In this document: positions 23,526 through 36,279 of the stretch, in pieces
Position numbering within the stretch: the stretch's first letter is position 1
Layout: the number at the start of each line of letters is the position of its first letter
The notes under the pieces: generated by a model
Databases searched by the model: none
Seen by the model: the letters and a program-made list of their open reading frames with translations, nothing else
What the model was told of the DNA's origin: nothing
Translations under genes and position numbers: made by a program
Assembly: GCA_029532415.1 (NCBI GenBank)
Contig: JAQOTA010000054.1
Coordinates: forward strand, 2,480,001-2,544,000
Source of the DNA: Marasmius tenuissimus
Lineage: Eukaryota; Basidiomycota; Agaricomycetes; Agaricales; Marasmiaceae
DNA: 64,000 bases
Direction of reading: 5' to 3'

Positions 23526-25980
23526 TCAACAACTCGGGATTGTGTCGGTTCGGTCAGGGAGGTATAGACCTACTTGATATTGATTAGAACGATACCTCTC
23601 AAGAAATATCCTATCGTCATGAGACAGTCCAATCTCGAATCGGGAGAAGGTCTCGGTCGCCGCGTCGAACTCCTGCTCTACTATCTTAAGTGTCTCTGGG
23701 GACCGGGGCTTGATGGAAGCCTTGAATGGGGCTGGATGAGATAGCATACCCTGGTTCAACGGTCAGTCAGCCAAGGAGATGAGGAAAGAAGTCGAAGCCC
23801 ACGAATTATGACGTACATTTTCATAGGCGTCCACATCGACATTGATGAAGGACCCGGTGTGAGAGTCGGTGGCACGCGAGAAGTCAAAGGCCCACAGCAG
23901 CCTCATGGTGTTCAGGTTCTGTAGGATATTCGTTAGCCATCGTCCGTCCCACGACTGCGTCGGAGGCCGCTGCCGGACAAAAAAGAGCAACATACGACCG
24001 AGTTCTGGGCGAACGGAATTCCTGGACATACGCGCTGTGCGGGAAAGAAATAATCATTTGTTAGGTCCGCGTTTGGGTGTAGACACTGAAATAGCGTACC
24101 CTCGAGCAACCATAGATGAGATTCGTTCGGGAGTCACTGCCATCCACACCCGGCTTTGTGCCGTTTTCGGTCAAGAGGTATCGGTCGGGATCGAAGGTGT
24201 CCGGGTGATCATACATGTCTAGTTCAAGTCGCGAGAATTTAGGAAGACGGGAGGTCCATGTCTATACCCACACTCACCAGGATCATGGAACATTCCCCCT
24301 GATTGTGTGAATTATCAATTTCGGGGCAGCTATTTGGTCTGTTAAAGGGAGACTTACAGACGTTCACGAATATTGCGGTGCCCTTGGGTATGAGGAAACC
24401 TCTGTACTGTCGTGTACAAATCAACGACGGGACCGTGGCGAGAGGGTAAAGCCCTCAAACTTACCTCTTCCGCTGCGGACGTCGCGTGAGGTATCAGTGG
24501 TACAGGAGGACGGAACCGGTTGACCTATCGATCTTATTCAGAGACTATGCGCATAGGAGTTGTACTAGAGTATTCACCTCTTGAATGATAGCTCTGACAT
24601 AGGGAAGATCTGGAAGATCTTCCAACGTAGGAAGCCTATGAGGACCAACAACCCGATCAAGCTCTGCTTGGGCTTTTTTTTGTGTCTCGGGGAAGGCAAT
24701 CATCATTAGGACAACCGATCGCAAGAAACCAGTAAAGGTGTCTGAACCCCCTTGAAGAAGAGCACCGCCAAGGCGTCTGCAAATGCAGTCGGGAAGAAGA
24801 GAATCTGGTCAGATTGTAATAAACTTTAGAACCATGAGGAGGACGTTCACGTACCCTACCATCTCCCTATTCAATCCAAGCTCCTCCTGGCGCATGATGA
24901 GCTCTTCCATCTGGCACCCGTTCTCTTCGCCCCTCTCCATTCGTTTATGAGTTTCGTCCAGTAGACCAAAATAGAGGTCCATCTGGTGTTTACGACACTG
25001 TTTCACGTCCGTCTTCCATTTTGCCCAACGTTCGGGAACCCATTTCAAGAAAGGGAGGAAATCAACCGGAGGAGTGGCACCAGGCTCAAGGAGCATTTCG
25101 TATTCGTGCACAGCGGTGAACATCGCGGTTGTTTCTGGGGTTTCATATCTCGGGCAACGTTTCCCGAAAGCAACGGACATGATCACGGAATTCGCATAGC
25201 GCCTGATGTGGTTATCGAAGGACTGGAGAGTCGGGTTTACGAAGTCAGTTGTGAGATGGTGGCGAAACATGATTCATGAATGAACCCACCCCGGGTGTTC
25301 GAAGGATGTCAAAGAGTAACTGGCTTGACTCCGCATACTGGATGGGCAGTTGCTTCATCAAAATTTGTGGCGTGAGGATCGCATGCGAGGCTTTTCGTAA
25401 AGTCTTCCACTTGTCGCCTACAGTGTTATCATGACACCGGGAGGGTTAGGTTGCGACTCGCGGATGTGGGCAGTAAGTGGATATCACGGACCGTAGCGGG
25501 CGATAGCTAGATCCAAGCCTCCGGAAACAGACTCCAGAACGAAATTGGGTGGACGATCGCTGGTGGTATGTCCACGCCTGTCCATGAACTCCTTGATTGC
25601 AGTGGCGTCCGTGATGACAATGGCGGGCATGGGACCTAGTTTGAGCTACATCGACGAGGGGAAAATCAGTCAACTTATGGTTGAAACGAACGAGAAATCA
25701 CCATCATCATCGTACCGAGTAGATTTTTCCCCAGCGGCGCGCCCATTCAGTCAACCTATCAGTACGAGGATTGATCTATCAGTCCTTGAGACCCAAATTA
25801 TCAGGACTGGCAGGGAACTTACTTGAGATACGCGTAGGTTTTTGGGAAGCTCCCAAGGTTTCCTAGTATAGGAGTGGTGGGAGGGCCAGGAGGCAGACCT
25901 GATTCTCTGCTTCCTATGGTGCTGAGCTTATGGACTGACCAGACGATCATGGCCAGGATCGCAGTCCAGAAGAGATCCAT
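23526..25980 (-). CDS. cytochrome P450 monooxygenase (E-class, CYP2-like)
   Basis: Haem-thiolate monooxygenase anchored in the ER; substrate unknown. The N-terminus MDLFWTAILAMIVWSVHKL is a membrane anchor, followed by the Pro-rich hinge GLPPGPPTTPILGNL. Further landmarks in order: ATAIKEFMDRRGHTTSDRP, SVAFGKRCPRYETPE, the I-helix LGGALLQGGSDTFTGFL, the K-helix QEVNRFRPPVPLIPHATS (ExxR as E-V-N-R), IPKGTAIFVNV, HPDTFDPDRYL, and the haem loop YGCSRRVCPGIPFAQNS, whose Cys binds haem. The haem loop is split by an intron just after YGCSR. The usual Phe at the start of the haem motif is Tyr. About a dozen short introns; the C-terminus (GLYLPDRTDTIPSC) is less certain. The start ATG at 25980 gives a standard anchor. 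Confidence 0.9.
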
Positions 25981-27294
25981 GATCGAGGGCGGTGGGAGCT
26001 ATTGGGTGGATCGTGAACTGACGAGTGCACGCACAAAGTCGAAGAGAGTTGGGCTAGGAGCGGGTCTCCGAATCGTCAAGCTTGCTCTAAAAGCTTCGGT
26101 CGTTTTATCAGTGGCCAGCTAGCACTCACGCCCAGGGTGAGTGCGAAGCCATCAAAAGGATCTAATAGTAACGAGACTCCGGGTCTCAAGTTTGCCCGTA
26201 AGATGACTTCGCTTCGCGAACACATTGCACATGTCCAATAGCCTCCCGATCAACGACCGCGTTCGTGGTGCATTCGATTCAGCCACTGACATCCGTGATG
26301 CTGAGGAAAGCCTTAGTCTATGGTGCCGATGAGAAAAGTATCATATGAAGAATTCACTCCACGGCGCGCAGTGGAGACTCCCATTATCTCCTATAGAGCC
26401 ACCGTCACCTGTGGGCAATAAGTCGCAGAACGGCACCGATCTATCCAGATGTAGAGGCCGGGTGCGACGCTATAATCGGATATTGGGGTTGCCAAAAAGT
26501 ATCCTGACAATTTCCTACAGTTGTGAGTCCAGTAGTGTGAGATTTGTAACGCTTTGACCTTCGATGTCCCTACATAGGACCCTACCCGTCGTCACGGTTA
26601 GATGCCCGCGGTGCAGATTGAGAGTCGAGCCTGGCCACCGAGGTCCTCGCATTCCGATGTTACACGCCTGAATCCTGAGTATCATGTGGGTGGCGTCTTC
26701 TCAGAGCCCTCGAAATGTGGTGTATCTCGGGGCCTAGGATAGGACGATGTGAATGCAAGTCCCTACCACAGGGTAAGTCTAAAACAACAATCAGGGCCCA
26801 GGTCCGCGAGTTCCCCGTTGTGTTCCTGGCTACAGTCTGCAGCCGAGCCTAAAACTCTGTCGTGAGGCAAATCCAGTCCATTCATCGTGTTCGAGTCGTG
26901 GGCCCTGGAAACCCCACAATTCTGCCGTGTTTCGCCAAATTGCAGCCCTGGAGAGCGCACGTCGCGTCAGGCAGAGAAACAGCGTTTCTGAGAGGCACGA
27001 CAGCCGTTGAGCCCTCATCCACATCCCTTTCATGCTATGTAAAGGCGGCCGATTGTCGACGTAACGAAGAAAGGGTCAACTGGGACCTGGATACTGAAAT
27101 CTTGGCCGCCGTCGAACCGTCAGAGGGACACCCGAACTCGAGCTGGAAACGACCTATAATATCGTACAAGAATACATTCGATGATTTGAATATGCAAGGC
27201 TTAGCAGTGTCCAAGAAATATAAGTATGTCAAGAAAAAAAAACAAACGTCGATCGACGGCGGTGAACCACGGCCTTCCATCGACATTACGAAAG
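25981..27294. other. intergenic region between P450 and kinase genes
   Basis: About 1.3 kb between the P450 start and the stop of the CK1-like kinase, both minus strand. A long plus-strand frame (26862-27431) has no ATG at its left end and runs antisense into the kinase's last exon, so it is not supported. No repeat or RNA gene was recognised. Confidence 0.5.
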
Positions 27295-29489
27295 TCAAGC
27301 CAGGGCTTCTAACTGCTTTGCCAGTCCCTCCAGGAACGCGAAGCCATCCTGAAAGCGAGGCTCGCGTGTTAGCTCCGGACATTCAAAGAGCACGTAAACA
27401 ACAAAGAAGAGAAACCGAGAGGGATTCGTAGAGAAGATGTCACCGAAACTCACCTTTGTAATAGTCCTCCCCGTACTTCGATTCGTAACACTACCAAAAT
27501 CTCTCACCATGTCCGCCAGACGCTTGTTGCTCTTTGCGTCTCCCACTTCACTCCTCAAGCGTGCCACAACGCCCAGCTTTGCATTAGAACGCTCGCGATC
27601 GCTAGTCCTGGTACCGTTGGTGTTGTGAGACTCGTCAGCTGAGGCGCCTTTTGAACGGGACGTCCTAATGTCGAGGAAGGATTAGGTGAAAACATGAAAA
27701 GCGTAGAAAACGCGAACACATTCACCTCATAGGCGGGGCGATCACGAATACATCCGGATCCGTCAACTGTTTATACAGCGCATCCAAAAACCCAAACCCA
27801 TCCTTCGTCAACGTCCTCGATGTGTTACTCTTCATAACCTTGATAAACTCTGTAACTTTCGTCGCCAAAACACGATTATCCGTGGCTTTAGACACTTGCG
27901 TGGCCAGTTTGGACAGTTTATAGGCTTTCATCGTCATAAACGGCGGCGGTATATCTCCATCTCCATCGTCGTCGGTATCGGCAGTCGTCGTCCGACTCCG
28001 AGTGCCCTTATCGGTAGTTTGCGTCGTGTTTGACTCGACGGCTCCCCTACTCCTCCTCGCGTCCTCTTGTGCATTTCTAACAGCCTCCTTCACGTTAGAC
28101 CGGTCACCCAGAATCTGCCGGTTGTCCCCAAGCTCAAGCTTCTTAAGGTCATCCAGAATTCTGCGAAGGTCCTCAGGTGGTGGACCCCCGCTTCGTCTGA
28201 GAGTACCTGCTGCTGCTGCCGCTGGGGGACGAACCATCCTAACTTTGGCCCTCTCCGGAGGTGGCCACACGAACTCCTCTCCGCCTGGATACCCCTGCTC
28301 CTTCTTCAGCTCCCTAAACTCCTCAACCCACTTTCCGTACTCTGGCTGGTCGTAGAATTTCAATCTCCGGCAGTACCTCAAGAATTCCTCGAATTCGCTT
28401 GGAAGACCGCGACATAGGTCTTCTGGCCGAGCGCTCTTTTTGGTCCGTTTGAGGAGATCGTGTGCGTCGTCGGATTTGGGTACGCCGTGTCGAGTCCAGG
28501 GGAGGCCGCGGGGGGTGAGGAGGTGGATGAGCATTAGGGCGACGGCTTCGAGGTCGTCTCGGCGGGAAGGAACTGTACACGCCGGCGGTCATCAGTCAGC
28601 AATGTGGATGACGAGATGAAAGAGAGGAAATTGCGCACCTTTGCCACGACAGTGTACACCAACCGACCTGTTCGCGTAAAGATTCAAAAATAAGTTTCGA
28701 TTTTGCATCGCGGATAAGCAAGCAGTGAAGAGACCCACGTAAACCAGTAGTTGCCGATAAAATCCCTTTTTGCTTTGGAATCTGGTATGTGACGATGTGT
28801 GTAGGGATCGATATAACGTTTCGAAAAACCAAAATCGATCATATATATTAACTTGTCGTTCGGTGGGAGGCCAACGACGCAGTTTCCTAGCTGGATGTCG
28901 CGGTGGAGGAGACCTCTGGAGTGCATGAATTCAAGGCGGGAGATCTGCAAGGTGAATATATATACATGAGGGCCAAAAAACGAACAAGAGGATCGATGTA
29001 GACTCACGACCTGCATGGCAATACTACAGACACTCCCCAGATCCATCGTCTCCTTTCCACTCTTCCTGAACAAGCTGTCGAGACTAGAGCCCAGCAAGTC
29101 GATTGCGAGATAATCCCAACAACCTTCTACGCCCTGCGCCCACAGTTTGGGCATACCAACACCCCCTTGGATCATAGGGTAAAAGTTGCGTTCGTATCTG
29201 TTTGTGAGGTTTTCGTGGGATATGTGCTGAACTTTGAGGGCAACAGTTTGGTGGGTATGGATGTGCGTTGCACGAAAGATTGAGCCTTGAAGATAAATGA
29301 AGTACTCGAGTTAGTATAGGAGGTTTCATGATACTTCAATACGTTGAACACACCAGAGTATCCAGAGCCCAGCTTCTCTCCCAGCCAGTGATTGGCAAGT
29401 ACGGGTGGAAATGGAGGAATAATGATCGACTCATCAGACTCTGAGTAGCTGTCGTATGACTCTTGAGATAGAGCTGATTCTTGAGGCAT
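27295..29489 (-). CDS. casein kinase 1-like protein kinase with duplicated C-terminal motif
   Basis: CK1-family fold. The kinase domain starts NHWLGEKLGSGYSGVF (P-loop), with the beta-3 lysine in TVALKVQH. It continues with LWAQGVEGCWDYLAIDLLGSSLDSLF, catalytic loop LLHRDIQLGNCVVG, metal-binding MIDFGFSKRY, and HIPDSKAKRDFIGNYWF, then RRDDLEAVALMLIHLL-PRGLPW, diagnostic of CK1. The Lys of HRDxKxxN is Gln here, so activity may be altered. The long C-terminal extension is Pro/Ala and charged. It ends with two copies of a motif: TRTLTKDGFGFLDALYKQL and, after an intron, GRTITKDGFAFLEGLAKQLEALA*. Each copy is preceded by a similar helix of about 30 residues (RVLATKVTEFIKV and KRLADMVRDFGSV). Start MPQESALSQESYDSYSESDE at 29489. 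Confidence 0.85.
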
Positions 29490-30540
29490 GGTTGTGGGCG
29501 AAGATTGGGAGCTTGAGATCTGATGTAGATTTGGTCGAGTATTCTAGTATTAACTTGGCCAGTATTGAATATGAAGAGCAAAATAAAGTCGAGATACGAT
29601 TCAAGAGCGGTTCATGTGACGATTGCAAGGGATTGTGATTGCGAGAGTCGAAATCGAGGAAGGCCAGCGTTGGAAAACGCGTCGAGCACGTGCAACACGC
29701 GGTTCGGTTATGATCACGGGACTGTGTGATGGCCGGATAAAAAGCCGGAAGATTTCTTTCTTTCTGCAGACCGTTCTTCCGTCTTACCAACTCCTACGAA
29801 CTGGAGCTATGATAATGTAGCTGGTGAGTTTCGCTCTCTTTTAGCATAGTGAAGATGAGAATGTCTTTTCATTCGCGATTTTGGAAGAGCTGGGATGCCT
29901 TACATCGTCCACAGCGATGGTTTTACCCTTTACAACCCCATCTGAATCCCTCCCTGTACTTCCCCCGTCGTACCTCAGGCAACTAACACTTCCTTTCCAG
30001 ATAAGTTTCCAATGGTTGGCTCACTTTTAATCAGCGTAGCGTAGGTGAGCATCTCCTTCATTGGCATGGCATACTTGTATCATCGATAAAAAAAAATCCA
30101 TTCGTGATATATTATATCGAAAGACCTATTGCGTTGCCCGATCCTAAGGCTTTGACTTGTTCCTTCATTTACTGCTTCGCGCTGTTGGCCGATTCGATGC
30201 TTACGCCTTTATCCAGAGTCTCGACCTGGCCAGGCGCAACGTACGGTACTTTTAAAATATCCATGCATGTAACCTTTCATATCGTGCACTTCGAATGAAT
30301 TGGACAAAAAAACTTGCACTGGCTCTAAGTACTTCTTGGAGCACCGGGTGTTCGTAGGCCGCCAGCATGGCCAGAATCCACCAAGGCAACTCGGACCGGA
30401 ATCTAGAACATACGATAGTCCAGCCCAAGGCGCGTCATCATCTAGTGTAAGACATAAAGTCATACATTACCCTCCTCCTGCACTATAAAAAGCCCGTTCC
30501 TTCCACTTAACCTCCCCATTAATCATTCACTTCTACAGCA
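29490..30540. other. divergent promoter region, kinase / PDC
   Basis: About 1.05 kb between the minus-strand kinase and the plus-strand pyruvate decarboxylase. Overlapping frames on both strands next to the kinase start (29434-29820) show no domain. No gene is supported. The right end carries the PDC TATA box. Confidence 0.5.
30484..30490 (+). promoter_or_regulatory. TATA box of pyruvate decarboxylase
   Basis: TATAAAA lies 57 bases upstream of the ATG at 30541, followed by a C/T-rich stretch typical of strongly expressed fungal genes. Confidence 0.6.
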
Positions 30541-32682
30541 ATGTCCACAACAACAGTGCCTCCCAGCACCACGGAAGGAGCGTCTCCAGAGGCTCTCCAG
30601 GCCGAAGTCAACAGGCTCAAGCTCGAGTTGAACGCTCTTCAAGTCGAGGACCGGTCTGAGGAGATCTTCATTGGGGATTATCTATTGGCAAGGCTCGAGC
30701 AGCTCGGTGTCACCTCAATGTTCGGTGTACCAGGAGACTTCAACCTCGGGTTCTTGGATCTCGTAGAGGATCATCCAACGATTGACTGGGTCGGGAACTG
30801 GTGAGTCTAGCAGAAGCAGCACTGTCTGTATCGATGACTGACTAGCCTCTTCACTAGCAACGAACTCAACGCTGCATACGCCGCCGATGGCTACGCCCGT
30901 GTCAAAGAACACAGTCTCGGTGTCGTCCTCACCACATTCGGTGTTGGAGAACTCTCAGCGATCAACGGTATCGCCGGCGCCTTCAGTGAGATGGTACCTG
31001 TTCTCCATATCGCTGGTGTGCCTAGCACCGCCCAACAAAAAACCAAACCCATGCTTCACCATACTCTCGGAGATGGGAGGTACGACGCGTACCTCAAGGC
31101 AGCAGAGCAATTCACTGTTACCCAGGCCGTATTGACGACCAAAGACAACGCCGCGCAGGAGATTGACAGGGTTTTGGCTGAGTGCATCATCCACGCTCGT
31201 CCGGTCTATCTCACGCTCCCGACGGATTTGGTGTATACGAAGATCTCGTCATCCCGGCTCAAGGTACCCATCCCGCGTCTCCCGCCACCCAATGAAGCTA
31301 GTGAGGAGGCTTTCGTGCTAGAGGAAATCGTCAAGATGGTGGAAGAGACGGACGGAGATGTGGTAATTCTGGTGGATGCCTGTTCGATCAGGCATGATGT
31401 GAGGCAGGAGGTCAAGGAGTTGGTGAGAAAGACTCAGTTCCCCGTATATGCGGCTCCTATGGGCAAGGCGGTAGTCAACGAGAGCTATGAGAGGTATGGT
31501 GGGGTAAGTGTCTTGTTTGCGTTGGGAGATTCTTAGTGCTGACATTCGTGTATTAGATCTACGTGGGCTCGATATCCCGACCAGAGATCAAAGAAAAAGT
31601 CGAAAACGCCAAGTTCATCCTCTCGATTGGGTCGCTGAAGAGCGACTTCAACAGTGGAAACTTCACATATAGCATCCCTCCTTCGCGAACTGTCGAAGTA
31701 AGCACTGAAAGCGACTTATCTCTCTACATATACGCTTATCGAATTCCGGTTTCCCCCTTTCTTCGTAGCTCCATTCGTCCTGGACGCGCATCAAATATGC
31801 CACCTTCGCCGGCACCGGAATGAAACAACTCCTCCCCAAACTCACCGAGCGCCTGCACCCTTTTACCTCAAACGCCGAAAAGCTCCCTGTCCCCCACTTC
31901 AGCTCACCTGTCCCCACCAAGTTCGAAGAAGGCCTGGAAAAAGCTATAACCCACGATTGGTTCTGGCCTCGACTTGGTACGTTCTTCCGCGAAAAAGATG
32001 TTGTCGTCGCAGAGACGGGGACGAGTTCGTTCGGGATTTTGGACGTGCCGCTTCCGAAGGAAAGCGTGTTTGTGAGTCAGATCCTTTGGGGGTCTATTGG
32101 GTGGACTATTGGAAGTACGTTGGGTGCTGCGCTTGGTGCGAGGGATAGAAAGTTGGGAAGGACGATTTTGTTTATTGGGGATGGGAGTCTGTGAGTGTCG
32201 CTCGTTTTTCTTGTCTGTTGACTGTTGCTCACCATCGCTTGTAGACAACTGACAGTGCAGGAGTTGTCGACGATGATGAGGAAGGATCTTGCACCGATTA
32301 TCTTCGTCTTGAATAATAGTGGATATACGATTGAGAGGTATTTGCATGGGAAGCATAGGTACGCCTATACCTTATGGATCTTCTTGTGTCGGGTCCTTAC
32401 TTTCTTTCGGATCTCTTTAGGAAATATAACGACATCGTCAACTGGTCGTGGACTGCTCTTCCGCGTGTCCTCGGGGATCCGGAGGAGAAGAAATCAAAGA
32501 CGTACACGGTCAACGACAAGGAAGAGTTGGAGAAGTTGTTGAACGATGAGGAGTTTGGGGTGAAAAACGTCGAGAAGGGATTGTTGCAGTTGGTGGAGGT
32601 TATGATGCCTATGCACGATGCACCGAGGGCGTTGAAGGTTCAGGCCGAGATGAGCGGGAAGACGAACAAGTACGTTGCGTGA
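30541..32682 (+). CDS. PDC1: pyruvate decarboxylase
   Basis: Thiamine-diphosphate enzyme that decarboxylates pyruvate to acetaldehyde in fermentation. Exons 30541-30800, 30858-31503, 31557-31697, 31769-32190, 32245-32358 and 32421-32682 give 614 aa. Recognisable sites: [29 protein letters not shown], the catalytic pair in MLHHTLGDG, and the ThDP/Mg motif [14 protein letters not shown] ... [11 protein letters not shown] (GDGS...NN). ETGTSSFG and [13 protein letters not shown] also match PDC rather than other decarboxylases. Ahead of the usual start ([16 protein letters not shown]) there is a 40-residue extension with a short leucine/acid helix ([17 protein letters not shown]), longer than in yeast PDC. 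No targeting signal, cytosolic. TATA box 57 bp upstream suggests strong expression. The symbol is by family. Confidence 0.95.
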
Positions 32683-34390
32683 GTTGGTGGGGTTAGGGAT
32701 ACGTCTCTGAATGTTTGGACTCTGGATGGTTTGTCGAAAAAGAAAAGTTATTTTGTATGTACTCTACATCGCTTGTTTGTATAATATAGACTCGACTCTA
32801 GAACGTTACAGTTGATCCTCGCTCTCTCTAAATTAGCGCCCAGAACTAGAGACCGTGGAACGGTGCGAATGGCTGAAAGGATATCGCGAGGATCATACGT
32901 TCAACAGAGCTATATGATAGCCCCAGGTGAAGCTTGGGTTGAGCACGAAGTGGGAAAACGAGGCGGGAGTTTAACGGGAGCGAACGGGTCTGAGGTGGGG
33001 CACCCGACGCGGGTCAAACAAGTCAAGGGGTTGTCAATTCGGAAGCCTCGCAACCTCTTCATTCAAGCTCGGTGTCGGGACGCGCTATCAGCGCGGGATC
33101 GTGTCTTCCGAGCACCCCCAGGGTGATAAACGTCTGTTACCATCGAGGTTGAGGAAGCAGAACGTGGGAAGGTAAATCATCCTGAAGTGCGACAGTACAG
33201 CGTTGGTTGAAATGTGACTGGGTATCGTGGATGCTGGAATGATTGACTGGTCGATAAACGGTGATTTCGTTCGTTACGAGGTGGTTTGGAGGAGCTAGGA
33301 CTATGTGCTAATGAGGTCCCAGTGCCACCAGTCGGAGAGAGTTCCCCTTAAGTCCGGGTCAGTTTGTTCGAATGAGCACAAGAAAACTGCCGATCAGACC
33401 AGGCCAATCTATGGCCTCATTTCGCTGCGGCTTTACCCTCAGGATAGCCATATCTCTCGGAGCGAGGAACTATGATGTTCTCCTTGCCTAGACTTTACAG
33501 CAGTTTGGCTTGGTGTGCGAACACGATCTTCCGAGGCGATAATACGTACCGCCTTACCGTTTCCTCCCATGGACTTTGTCTCGTCGACGTCCTTCAGGAG
33601 GTCATAGGAGCCTGTGATACGACCTGTACGAGACGATACTGCGGATTTCGAGAGAGATTAAAGCTCCACAGGAGTCATTTCGTCGACGCAGCATTGGGAG
33701 ATAATCGTTCAAGTTTTGCAGCACTAACTCCGTGTTCAGATCGGAGTTTGTGGGGAAAGCTGGCCAGAATCTTCTGATGACGACAACGGAGCAAAAGGGC
33801 TTCCGAACATACAGCCGGACTTGACTTGTGGCTGAATTGCTCCCACATGTCGCTGGCATCTCCCCGAAGATCGTGAAAACCGGCGCTACACACTTTTGCT
33901 TGGGTTTCGAGACCGTTTGTATGAAGCGAAGGATCATTTGACGCGAGCCGATATTCATCTGTACCCGTATGACGCCTCCACTTGAAAGAATCGGGACCTC
34001 AAGGGTGCTCTTGATGAACATTGAGAAGTTTGATATAGCCACGGAGTATTGTTTTGGTGGCAAAGCCCAACAGGACGATCTATGTTGATAGAACGTGTCC
34101 AACACCAGGAACACAAGCCCCAGCACTCTTTTGGTAGGCACTAGATCCGAGAGTCCTGAGAGCCTAGTTGCTCTTCCGGGGAGAGTGAGAGTACATAAGA
34201 ACGAGGTGGCAGTCCCAAAGTTCTTCCCATCAGACGCGACACGCCCAAGAGTCCACAGGTTAGTTTTTCCCACGTTCTATCTCTTCTGTCATTTGTAACC
34301 CACATAACCCCCAGCCTCATAAGGTCACCAGGACACCCTTCAACTTGAACTTTGACCTCCACCATCACCAAGTAGAGAATATACACCTCA
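32683..34390. other. intergenic region
   Basis: About 1.7 kb between PDC and the second F-box gene. The longest frame is on the minus strand (34273 to 33602, about 223 codons) but begins with GTG and shows no recognisable domain; see findings. No RNA gene or repeat was seen. Confidence 0.45.
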
Positions 34391-36279
34391 ATGGGAATTG
34401 CATTCAACCCCGCGACTTCGACAACTTCTTCTTCTCGCTGTACACAGGAACCAAAAGGACTGGACGTGAACTCCTTACCCCCAGAGCTCCTCATTCACAC
34501 ATTCAACTTTACAGCGGCTATCGATACCTTTTCGCCGCTTAGCCTGTCGCTTGTCTGCAGGCGATGGAACACCCTTGTCACAGAAAGCCCTTCTATCTAC
34601 CAATGTATCCGGCTCTCGGACAGCCCCAGTCTACTGGAAGGAAGTAGCGTGAAGCCAGCACAGTTTGCGGAACGACAGGACAGGCTATGGAAGAGGAATT
34701 TGACCCAGGCGAAGATTTGGGTGGAAAGGTCGCGTCCACTGCCTTTTGATGTGTTCGTGGAGCTAGGGCAGGGACAGGAGCAGGGGCACCGTGCGGCGCG
34801 AGATGACTCGAACCTGTTGGGAATGCTCTCTCCGTTCTACGAGAATATGCAGAGGTGGAGACGGATATCCGTGGACGACGGGAAACGAAATGAAGAATTT
34901 GTTTTCGATGAGTTCTTTAGAGCTCGTTCGATAAGTATTCCTCTGCCTCTCGACTTTTTGAACGTGTCCATCTGCGACTTGGGACATGAGGATTCATTGT
35001 CGAACGTTCCGAAGGGACTCTTCATTCCGTCCAAGGAAGTCAACGCGTTCCCCATAACGTTGCTCGGACACGACCAGCTATTCCCTACCAGCCACTTCTT
35101 GCCACCCAGAGAAGAAGAAGAAGAATCGAGCGACAATCTGGTCGCGAATTATATCGTCTCCTCATTGCCGTCATCTTTCATCAGCCACCCCATTCAACAT
35201 TCTGGTTTGAATTCGATCACGACTTTGAACTTATCAGAACACTCCGTCACTCTCCACATCCGCCCAGAGGCCCTCCTCTCCTTCCTCGGCTCTACGCCCA
35301 ACCTGCAGAAGCTGACATTTGTTGGCTGGATTCACGCTGACAGACATGCACCCTCTTCGACACTCCCGGTTGCGAACTTGCTACATCTCAACACACTCCA
35401 ACTTCGTTCAACGTGTTTGGCACGGAGTATACTCTCGTGTCTTCACGCTCCATCATTACAAAAATTGGAGCTTGCGCATCTGAACGTCGATTTCGAGATG
35501 CCCTTGCCTGGGTTCGACGAGGAGGCGCAAGGAGGTGCTACACAGGAGACACATGAAGTTGGAGATTCGGAGGACGAGGCGAACGATTTTTCACAAAGTC
35601 CATGGAGTGATAGGTCGACAGGGATGGGTTTAAGGGCATTGGTGAAGAGGTCGGCATTATCTTTTACCTTGACTTGCAAAGTTCGGTCGATACTGATTTC
35701 TATTTCCTCAGATCGAACCCGCCCTTGAAAATGTTATCCATGGATTTCACGGATATGCGGACGAAGGATTTCGTCTGGCTCTTCCCAAAACTCGACCACC
35801 TTGAAGAATTCGTTATCGTCGCGTCAGATATGTCTGACACTGTTATCAAGCTGCTCAAGCCCCACCCCTGCATCCCCGTCAACACTATAGACATGGATAG
35901 CCAGCCTGATGCTAACCCACAGGTCACCACCACTACGAGACTGGTTCTCCCCAAGTTGAAGAAACTGGAGCTTTTCAACTGTCATCGGTTGACAGGAGAT
36001 GCAATTTTAGACGTTTTGGTCAAGAGGGTTGGGTTTACTGATACTCTAGCCCTTATTGCGCTGCCCATGACGCCTCCTGCGTCTCCACCTATGATGCCTC
36101 ACGAGCCGGCGTATATCAGCGATAGGCTGGGTTCCTCGACAATCCAGGAATCGGGACATGCGAATACGCTGGAGAACCTGACGATCGTGGGATGCGATGG
36201 GTTCTGGCATAGGCATTCACAGGCCTTGTTGAAGGAAATTGACAATGAGGAGAGGCATGTCAGGATAGAATTGAGTTAA
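34391..36279 (+). CDS. F-box/LRR-like protein
   Basis: Probable SCF substrate receptor. Exons 34391-35649 and 35712-36279 give 608 aa. The F-box is intact and uninterrupted: VNSLPPELLIHTFNF then LSLSLVCRRWNTLVTESPSIYQCIRL, in contrast to the split box of the other F-box gene in this window. It is followed by the agaricomycete pattern QAKIWVERSRPLPFDVFV and by irregular leucine-rich repeats (LLHLNTLQLRST, LHAPSLQKLELAHL, PPLKMLSMDFTDM, LPKLKKLELFNCHRL, TLENLTIVGCDGF). An acidic/Pro linker lies near residue 380-410. The intron uses donor GTCGGC, chosen because it is the only phase that joins KRS to NPPLKML. Target unknown. Confidence 0.85.

Noticed and set aside
26862..27431. 189-codon plus-strand open frame
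   Set aside because: It lacks an ATG at its left end and overlaps antisense with the last exon of the CK1-like kinase, which carries a clear repeat motif.
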